This document shows, one piece after another, positions 58,537 to 64,000 of a stretch of 64,000 nt of DNA (position 1 is its first letter; the number at the start of each line of letters is the position of its first letter). Under the pieces are notes generated by a model. It made no database searches. It was not told where the DNA came from and saw only the letters and a program-made list of their open reading frames with translations. The stretch is from Ferrimonas gelatinilytica (GTDB lineage Bacteria > Pseudomonadota > Gammaproteobacteria > Enterobacterales > Shewanellaceae), in contig NZ_BAABLF010000028.1 of NCBI RefSeq assembly GCF_039544205.1, positions 1 to 64,000 of the forward strand, given 5' to 3'. Position numbers and translations under genes: made by a program.

Positions 58537-59244
58537 ATGATGAAGAAAGTCCTCTCCCTGATGGTTGCCGGAGCGCTCAGTCTGGGCACGGCCATGGCCG
58601 ACGAGGCGAAAGCCCGGGCGGCACTTGAGCAAAAGCTCGGTATCCCGGCAACAGAACTCTCTGCGGCCCCCATTGCGGGTTTTTTCCAGGTCGTGACCCC
58701 GCAGGGGATGCTCTACATCAGTGAGGATGGCAGCCGCCTGCTGCACGGCAACATCTACGACGTGGAAAACGGCATGATGAACCTGACCGAGCTGGCGATG
58801 GGTGGGGTGCGTAAGGCCAAACTGGCGGAGTTTGAGGATGACATGATCGTCTTCCCGGCCAAGAACGAGAAACACGTGGTGACCGTTTTTACTGACATCA
58901 GTTGCGGCTACTGCCGCAAGCTCCATGACGACATGGCCGAATACAACGCGAAGGGGATCACCATCCGCTACCTGGCGTTTCCCCGCGGTGGCCAGGGTAC
59001 GGCGGCCTGGGAAGAGATGGAACATGTCTGGTGCGCCGAAGATCAGCAAACGGCACTGACTCAGGCCAAGGCCAGCGGCAAGTCCGGGTCCACCAAGAGT
59101 TGTGAGGCCCACATCGCTGAACAGTATGCCTTGGGTGGCACCTTCGGGGTCAATGGCACCCCGGCGCTGGTGCTGGAAAGCGGCGCGATGATCCCCGGCT
59201 ATCTGCCGCCGGAGCGTCTGCTGATGGCCCTGGAAACCCAGTAA
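58537..59244 (+). CDS. dsbC: Periplasmic disulfide isomerase DsbC
   Basis: A 235-residue protein with a signal peptide (MMKKVLSLMVAGALSLGTAM, cut before DEAKA). An N-terminal dimerisation domain (to about 80) is followed by a thioredoxin fold with the active site CGYC in TDISCGYCRKLHDDM near 120. A second Cys pair (WCAEDQ and SCEAH) matches the structural disulfide of DsbC. It reshuffles wrong disulfides in the periplasm. A terminator follows. Confidence 0.96.
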   Translation: MMKKVLSLMVAGALSLGTAMADEAKARAALEQKLGIPATELSAAPIAGFFQVVTPQGMLYISEDGSRLLHGNIYDVENGMMNLTELAMGGVRKAKLAEFEDDMIVFPAKNEKHVVTVFTDISCGYCRKLHDDMAEYNAKGITIRYLAFPRGGQGTAAWEEMEHVWCAEDQQTALTQAKASGKSGSTKSCEAHIAEQYALGGTFGVNGTPALVLESGAMIPGYLPPERLLMALETQ

Positions 59245-59288
59245 TTGCTCCAAGCCCGCCGGGTATTCCTGCCCGATGGAGAGAAGAG

Positions 59289-59313
59289 GGCGTGCCACAA
59301 GCACGCCTTTTTT
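59289..59313 (+). terminator. Intrinsic terminator after dsbC
   Basis: GGCGTGC, CACAA, GCACGCC, TTTTTT. It lies 27 bases before recJ, so recJ probably has its own promoter or depends on read-through. Confidence 0.88.
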
Positions 59314-59339
59314 GCCACTTCGAAACATTGAGTCCCACC

Positions 59340-61061
59340 ATGGTAAACCTGATCCGCCGTCCCGATGTGGACGACAGCTACCTGCCCGAATCCCTGCCGC
59401 CCTTGCTCAGACAGATCTATGCCCGTCGTGGCGTGTTGGGGGAGGAGTTGCAGCTGGAGCTCAACCACCTGCTCGATCCCGCCACCCTGTCCGGTGCCGC
59501 CGAAGGGGCGGCGCTGTTGGCGGATGCCATTGCCGGGCACCGGCGGATCCTGATTGTCGGTGACTTCGATGCCGATGGCGCCACCTCCAGCGCCTTGTCA
59601 GTCCTGGCCCTGCGTGCCATGGGCGCCCGCTTCGTCGACTTCCTGGTACCTAACCGGTTCGACTATGGCTACGGCCTGAGTCCCGAATTGGTCACCCTGG
59701 CCCAGGAGGCGGGGGCAGAGGTGCTGGTTACCGTGGATAACGGGATCTCTGCCCACAGCGGTGTGGCGGCGGCCAAGGCGGCGGGGATGACGGTGGTCGT
59801 TACGGATCACCACCTGCCCGGCGCCACCCTGCCGGACGCCGATGCGATCATCAACCCCAACCGGCCCGAGTGTCCCTTTGCCTCCAAGGCGATGGCCGGG
59901 GTAGGGGTGGCGTTCTACCTGATGCTGGCGCTGCGGGGGGAGCTACGGCGTCGGGACTGGTTTGCCCAGCAGCAGCTGCCCCTGCCTAACATGGCGGAAC
60001 TGCTAGACATCGTTGCGCTGGGCACGGTGGCGGACGTGGTGCCTCTGGATCACAACAACCGATTGCTGGTACAGCAGGGGATCCGCCGGATCCGCGCTGG
60101 GCGCTGTCGGCCCGGGATCCGGGCGCTGCTGGAGGTGGCCCAGCGGGAGCCCGCCCGCCTGGTCGCTTCCGACCTGGGGTTCGCGGTAGGGCCGCGGCTC
60201 AATGCGGCGGGTCGCCTGGATGACATGTCCCTGGGGATCGCCTGTCTGCTGGCGGATGATATGGGGGAGGCCCGTCAGATCGCCGCCGAGCTGGATCGCC
60301 TCAACGGTGAGCGTCGGGAGATTGAGCAGGGGATGCAGGAGGAGGCGGTGCGGGCATTGGGGCGCCTGGACCTGGCAGGCAGCGAGCTGCCCTGGGGTGT
60401 CGCACTCTACCAGGGTGACTGGCACCAAGGGGTGATCGGGATCCTGGCCTCCCGCATCAAGGAGCAGTTCCACCGCCCGGTGATCGCCTTTGCCGATGCC
60501 GGTGGCGGCGAGATCAAGGGCTCCGCCCGCTCCATCCCCGGCCTCCATATGCGGGATCTGCTGGAGGGGATCGACAGCCGTCATCCGGGCCTCATTCTCA
60601 AGTTTGGTGGTCATGCCATGGCGGCGGGTCTGAGCCTCCAGGAGCACGACTTTGAGCATTTTTCCCGCCTCTATGATGAGGCGGTGCGGGCTACCCTGCC
60701 GGAGTCCGCCCTGACCGGTGAACTGCTCTCCGATGGCGAACTTCCCGCTCCACTGCTGAACCTGGAGACCGCGGCGATGCTGCGCCAGGCGGGGCCCTGG
60801 GGGCAGAATTTCCCGGAGCCCCTGTTCGATGGCCGCTTCCGCATCCTCGATCAACGCCTGGTGGGACAGAAACACCTGAAACTGGCGATAGAGAGCGAGT
60901 GCGGAGCCGTGCAACTGGATGCCATCGCCTTCAACGTCGATCTCACCACCTGGCCCAATGCCGGCATTCAGTGGGTGCAGTTGGTGTACAAGCTGGATGT
61001 GAACCATTGGCGTGGCCGAGATAGCGTGCAGCTGCTGGTAGAGCACCTGGTGCCGGAATAG
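59340..61061 (+). CDS. recJ: Single-stranded-DNA-specific exonuclease RecJ
   Basis: A 573-residue DHH-family nuclease. The start MVNLIRRPDVDDSYLPESLP at 59340 was chosen over the longer open frame because it fits the family. Motifs are DFDADGATSS near 80, DNGIS near 135, TDHHLPG (the DHH) near 157, and GPRLNAAGRLDDM near 285. The C-terminal DHHA1 motif GGHAMAAGLSL is near 425. It degrades ssDNA 5' to 3' in recombination and mismatch repair. In many related genomes prfB follows recJ; here an insert of about 1.4 kb separates them. Confidence 0.96.
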   Translation: MVNLIRRPDVDDSYLPESLPPLLRQIYARRGVLGEELQLELNHLLDPATLSGAAEGAALLADAIAGHRRILIVGDFDADGATSSALSVLALRAMGARFVDFLVPNRFDYGYGLSPELVTLAQEAGAEVLVTVDNGISAHSGVAAAKAAGMTVVVTDHHLPGATLPDADAIINPNRPECPFASKAMAGVGVAFYLMLALRGELRRRDWFAQQQLPLPNMAELLDIVALGTVADVVPLDHNNRLLVQQGIRRIRAGRCRPGIRALLEVAQREPARLVASDLGFAVGPRLNAAGRLDDMSLGIACLLADDMGEARQIAAELDRLNGERREIEQGMQEEAVRALGRLDLAGSELPWGVALYQGDWHQGVIGILASRIKEQFHRPVIAFADAGGGEIKGSARSIPGLHMRDLLEGIDSRHPGLILKFGGHAMAAGLSLQEHDFEHFSRLYDEAVRATLPESALTGELLSDGELPAPLLNLETAAMLRQAGPWGQNFPEPLFDGRFRILDQRLVGQKHLKLAIESECGAVQLDAIAFNVDLTTWPNAGIQWVQLVYKLDVNHWRGRDSVQLLVEHLVPE

Positions 61062-61085
61062 CGTCGGTTTTTCGAGGTGAGGCGG

Positions 61086-61113
61086 TACTAGGTACTAGGT
61101 TCTAGGATCTAGG
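61086..61113. repeat. CTAG heptamer array, first block
   Basis: Four tandem heptamers of the form NNCTAGG (TACTAGG, TACTAGG, TTCTAGG, ATCTAGG) lie just after the recJ stop. The same core reappears in the second block 90 bases on. Confidence 0.85.
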
Positions 61114-61203
61114 CCCTCGTTCCTAAGAGCCGGAGCAAAGCCCAGGGTGTCTGAGCTTTCACGAAAGTGGCGCATATTTAGGAGCAGCCATTTAGGCATC
61201 AGG

Positions 61204-61315
61204 TCTAGGTTCTGGGTTCTAGGTTCTGGGTTCTGGGTTCTGGGTTCTGGGTTCTGGGTTCTAGGTTCTAGGTCCTAGGATCTAGGATCTAGAACCTAGG
61301 ATCTAGGATCTAGGA
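61204..61315. repeat. CTAG-rich tandem heptamer array, second block
   Basis: Sixteen head-to-tail heptamers without a single length change: TCTAGGT (4), TCTGGGT (6), TCTAGGA (3), CCTAGGA (2) and TCTAGAA (1). The first half is mostly GGGT units, the second half GGA units that read like the reverse complement (AGAACCTAG). Ten units contain CTAG, a tetramer rare in proteobacteria. It lies between the ends of two converging genes. Confidence 0.95.
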
Positions 61316-61354
61316 ACTGAGATGGAACTAAGGCTGATTGCCTTCCCCGTAGCG

Positions 61355-62317
61355 TTAGCGGGTCATCTTCTTGGCAAAACTGACCACCAGCAGGGCCAGG
61401 GAGAAGCTGCCTATCAAGGCCTCGATGGCCGCCAGCAGCCGGCTTGGGCCGGGCATCGGCACCAGGTCACCGAATCCGAGGGTGGTGAAGGTCACGATGG
61501 AGAAGTAGAGGCAGCTGGCCCCCAGACGCAGCAGGGATCCTGGCCCGTCCACCTGGGCCAGGGTGCGCGGTTCGCCGTTGTCGATGATGCCGCCCCAGAG
61601 GTAGCCGAGGGCAAACAGCAGCATCACCACCAAGGCAAAGCCTACCACCCGAATGGGGGACTCGCCGTAGCCGCAGATCAGATCCACCAGCTTGGAGAAT
61701 AGGCGCTGGCCGCTCAGCAGGGGCATCTGTTTGCGGGCCATGGTCAGCTCCCGGTGGGCACACTGGGAGGCAAGGTGGTAGCAGCCGTAGCTCTTGGCTG
61801 CCCGGCGCAGATCCCGGTAAACCTGTTCCGCCTGCTGATAGAGATCGTCACGCTCCGCCGCTGGTTGTTTCTGCGCCTGCAGCTCCTGCCATAGGCCACG
61901 GCCCAGTCGCATCTGCTCCATACGCGCGCCATCGAGGCGGACCCCTAGCAGGTTGGCGCCCTCGAGCCGGGTCTGGTTCAGATTGGCACCACGCAGGTCC
62001 GCCTTGATCAGGTTGCAGTGGCGCAGATCGGCGCGGTAGAGATGGGCCTCCCGAAGATCCGCCCGGCAGAGATCGCTAAAGCGCAGGTCCCGCCCCGGTT
62101 TTTGGCTGTCCTTCTGATTCAGTTCCACGCCCCTAAGTTGCGCCTGGCGTAGCTTCAACCCCATCAACAAGCCCCCATCCCGGGCAAACTGACTTAACCG
62201 GTTGGCGTCCTCCTGATGTTGTTTTGGCAGCACGGGGTCGTGCCAGTAGCAGAAGCCACTGGCGGTGGCATGGGCGGGGCACCGTCGGTTGCCCTGATGG
62301 TATTGGCATAGAGGCAT
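61355..62317 (-). CDS. Pentapeptide-repeat protein fused to an ion channel
   Basis: A 320-residue protein; the start MPLCQYHQGNRRCPAHATAS at 62317 is chosen for its fit, though an ATG at 62356 is possible. Residues 1-30 hold a Cys/His cluster (CQYH, RCPAH, GFCYWH) that looks zinc-binding. Residues about 70-145 are pentapeptide repeats (DLCRADLREAHLYRADLRHC, then NLIKADLRGANLNQTRLEGA). A helical linker follows, then two membrane segments (RVVGFALVVMLLFALGYLWG and LLAAIEALIGSFSLALLVV) around a pore helix and the filter TLGFGDLVP. It is a two-TM potassium-type channel with a cytosolic pentapeptide sensor. It lies between recJ and prfB, opposite in direction. Confidence 0.85.
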   Translation of the reverse strand: MPLCQYHQGNRRCPAHATASGFCYWHDPVLPKQHQEDANRLSQFARDGGLLMGLKLRQAQLRGVELNQKDSQKPGRDLRFSDLCRADLREAHLYRADLRHCNLIKADLRGANLNQTRLEGANLLGVRLDGARMEQMRLGRGLWQELQAQKQPAAERDDLYQQAEQVYRDLRRAAKSYGCYHLASQCAHRELTMARKQMPLLSGQRLFSKLVDLICGYGESPIRVVGFALVVMLLFALGYLWGGIIDNGEPRTLAQVDGPGSLLRLGASCLYFSIVTFTTLGFGDLVPMPGPSRLLAAIEALIGSFSLALLVVSFAKKMTR

Positions 62318-62478
62318 CGCCTGAGTATAGCGAGGCCATTGGTGAATCCGCTCCATCGGCGGGAGATGGTGAAAATGTGATCATTCCCCGGGGCGTCAAT
62401 CTGTGCATTGCGATGCGATTTCGGTTAAAATTCCGCGCTTGATCCATACCATCCAATCTATCTCGAAGTAGGACTCAC

Positions 62479-63577
62479 ATGTTCGAAATCAATCCGGTGC
62501 TAAATGGCATCAAGGAGCTGTCTGAGCGGACAGAACTCCTTAGGGGGTACCTTTGACTATGACGCCAAGAAGGAGCGTCTGGAAGAGGTAAACGCGGAGC
62601 TGGAGCAGCCCGACGTTTGGAATGAACCCGAGCGCGCCCAGGAGCTGGGCCGTGAGCGCAGCAACCTGGAAGTGGTGGTGAAAACCATCGATGACCTGGT
62701 GCAGGGGCTCGACGACGTCGGCGAACTGCTGGAGTTGGCGGTGGAGGAGCAGGACGAGGAGAGCTTCGAAGAGGCACGGTCCGAGCTCGAGGGGCTGGAG
62801 GGCCAGCTGGAGAAGCTGGAGTTCCGCCGTATGTTCTCCGGTCCCCAGGATGAGAACGATGCCTACCTCGACCTACAGGCCGGCTCCGGCGGTACCGAAG
62901 CCCAGGACTGGTGCAACATGATGCTGCGCATGTACCTGCGCTGGGCCGAAGCCAAAGGCTTCAAGGCGGAGATCATCGAAGCTTCCGATGGCGACGTGGC
63001 GGGGATCAAGAGCGCCACCGTCAAGATCAGCGGCGAATACGCCTATGGCTGGCTGCGCACCGAAACCGGCGTACATCGCCTGGTGCGAAAGTCCCCCTTC
63101 GATTCCGGCGGCCGTCGTCACACCTCCTTCTCCTCGGCGTTTGTTTACCCCGAGGTGGATGACAATATCGCTATCGAGATCAACCCGGCGGAGCTGCGCA
63201 TCGATGTGTACCGCGCCTCCGGCGCCGGTGGTCAGCACGTTAACACCACCGAGTCTGCGGTTCGGATCACCCACCTGCCCACCAATACCGTGGTGCAGTG
63301 TCAGAATGAACGTTCCCAGCACAAGAACAAAGACCAGGCGATGAAGCAGTTGAAGGCCAAGCTGTTTGAGTTGGAGCTGCAGAAGCAGAATGCGGAGAAG
63401 CAGGTGGCGGAGGACAACAAGTCCGACATCGGCTGGGGCAGCCAGATCCGCTCCTACGTGCTGGACGACTCGCGCATCAAGGATCTGCGCACCGGTGTGG
63501 AAACCCGAAATACTCAAGCGGTGCTGGACGGAGATCTGGATCGCTTTATCGAAGCCAGCCTGAAATCCGGTCTGTAA
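62479..63577 (+). CDS. prfB: Peptide chain release factor 2, with programmed +1 frameshift
   Basis: Release factor RF2, 365 residues as in E. coli, made from 62479-62553 joined to 62555-63577. The first 25 codons start ATG TTC GAA and end CTT, followed by an in-frame TGA at 62554-62556. A +1 shift at CTT TGA C continues the protein. Functional motifs follow: SPF in RKSPFDSGGRRH, which reads UGA and UAA, and GGQ in SGAGGQHVNTTESA, which triggers peptide release. lysS starts 25 bases later, as in E. coli. Confidence 0.97.
62542..62557 (+). promoter_or_regulatory. Programmed frameshift signal of prfB
   Basis: AGGGGG (internal Shine-Dalgarno-like) followed by TACCTTTGAC, the same layout as E. 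coli prfB (AGG GGG TAT CTT TGA C). When RF2 is scarce the ribosome pauses at TGA and slips forward one base, so RF2 controls its own synthesis. Confidence 0.95.
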
Positions 63578-63602
63578 GTACACCGGAAGGATTGAGAGAA
63601 AA

Positions 63603-64000
63603 ATGACTGACCAAGTGCAAGACGAAAATAAGCTGATTGTGGAGCGCCGCAACAAGCTGAACCTGATCCGTGAGGGCTGTTCCGCCAACGGTCACCCCAA
63701 CACCTGGCGCCCGACCCATAAGTCCGCCGAGTTGCAGGCCGCCTTTGGCGAAAAGAGCAAAGAGGAGCTGGAGGCCCTGGGCGAAGTGGTCTCCATCGCT
63801 GGCCGCATCATGGCCAAGCGGGGTCCCTTCCTGGCGATCCAGGATGTCGACGGCCGTATCCAGGCGTATGCCTCCAAGGATGTGCAGAAGGCGCTCAAGG
63901 CGATTGGTGGCCTGGATATCGGTGACATCATCGGTGTGAAGGGGCAACTGCACAAATCCGGCAAGGGCGATCTCTATGTCGACATGGGCGAGTACCAGCT
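63603..64000 (+). CDS. lysS: Lysyl-tRNA synthetase, 5' part
   Basis: The first 132 residues of class II lysyl-tRNA synthetase; the gene runs off the window. The start MTDQVQDENKLIVERRNKLN has GGA upstream. The anticodon-binding OB-fold is visible: VVSIAGRIMAKRGPFLAIQD, then GRIQAYASKD and IIGVKGQLHKSGKGDLYVD. It charges tRNA-Lys in the cytoplasm. The prfB-lysS order is conserved. Confidence 0.95.
   Translation, partial: MTDQVQDENKLIVERRNKLNLIREGCSANGHPNTWRPTHKSAELQAAFGEKSKEELEALGEVVSIAGRIMAKRGPFLAIQDVDGRIQAYASKDVQKALKAIGGLDIGDIIGVKGQLHKSGKGDLYVDMGEYQ

Noticed and set aside
1..64000. CRISPR arrays, prophage or insertion sequences
   Set aside because: No direct repeats with regular unique spacers, no transposase, integrase island, phage structural or terminal inverted-repeat genes were seen. 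The tyrosine recombinase at 57550 is XerD in its normal context.

Overview
The window looks like chromosomal DNA of a marine gammaproteobacterium in the Alteromonadales/Aeromonadales neighbourhood (Shewanella-, Ferrimonas- or Aeromonas-like). The reasons are the gene orders sprT-endA-rsmE-gshB, epd-pgk-fba and xerD-dsbC-recJ-(insertion)-prfB-lysS, the Aeromonas-type phaP-phaC-phaJ cluster, and small families (DUF2947- and DUF3389-like) that I associate with Shewanella and Vibrio. The species call is inference. Most of the window is housekeeping DNA. I see no prophage, insertion sequence, CRISPR array or integrase island.

Layout. 1-516: 3' end of a 23S rRNA gene, two tandem 5S genes and a strong terminator. 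1052-6215: type IV pilin region with a minus-strand PilE-type pilin and a plus-strand operon of four minor pilins (FimT/GspH, PilW, PilX, PilV types). The last of these has a very long Cys-rich body, and no pilY1 is present. 6312-8276: nadE and glnB. 8447-10826: ABC exporter pair plus a TrmB-like methyltransferase. 10915-13020: a 45-aa small gene, a TetR regulator and four tRNA-Leu(CAG) genes behind a stringent-type promoter. 13092-17525: rsmC, a PstS-like periplasmic protein and a GGDEF-EAL protein. 17611-21800: gshB, rsmE, endA, sprT and a secreted C15-peptidase-like protein whose nucleophile appears to be Ser instead of Cys.

21979-30987: an MFS exporter; phaPCJ (polyhydroxyalkanoate synthesis); an arsenic operon arsR-acr3-gapdh-arsJ ending in a dual-specificity-type phosphatase; and a GNAT acetyltransferase broken by one amber codon. 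31069-38742: metK, speE-speA (polyamines), a periplasmic ATP-dependent DNA ligase and tkt. 38849-42451: small conserved genes, LysE exporter, CvfB-like S1 protein and rsuA. 42623-46011: epd-pgk-fba, which joins tkt in central carbon metabolism. 46130-51088: DUF481 outer-membrane protein, a PAS sensor with a degenerate GGDEF domain, srmB and trmN6. 51447-57373: brnQ and an RND efflux pump with its adaptor. 57550-64000: xerD, dsbC, recJ, two arrays of a CTAG-rich heptamer, a pentapeptide-repeat/ion-channel fusion, prfB with its +1 frameshift, and the start of lysS.

Nothing here is clearly a new multi-gene system. The best leads are the giant PilV-like minor pilin, the Ser-for-Cys C15-like secreted protein, the phosphatase in the arsJ operon, the CTAG heptamer arrays with the neighbouring channel fusion, the amber-interrupted GNAT gene, and an imperfect palindrome over the start of the degenerate GGDEF sensor gene. 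All calls rest on reading motifs and context; no database search was run.
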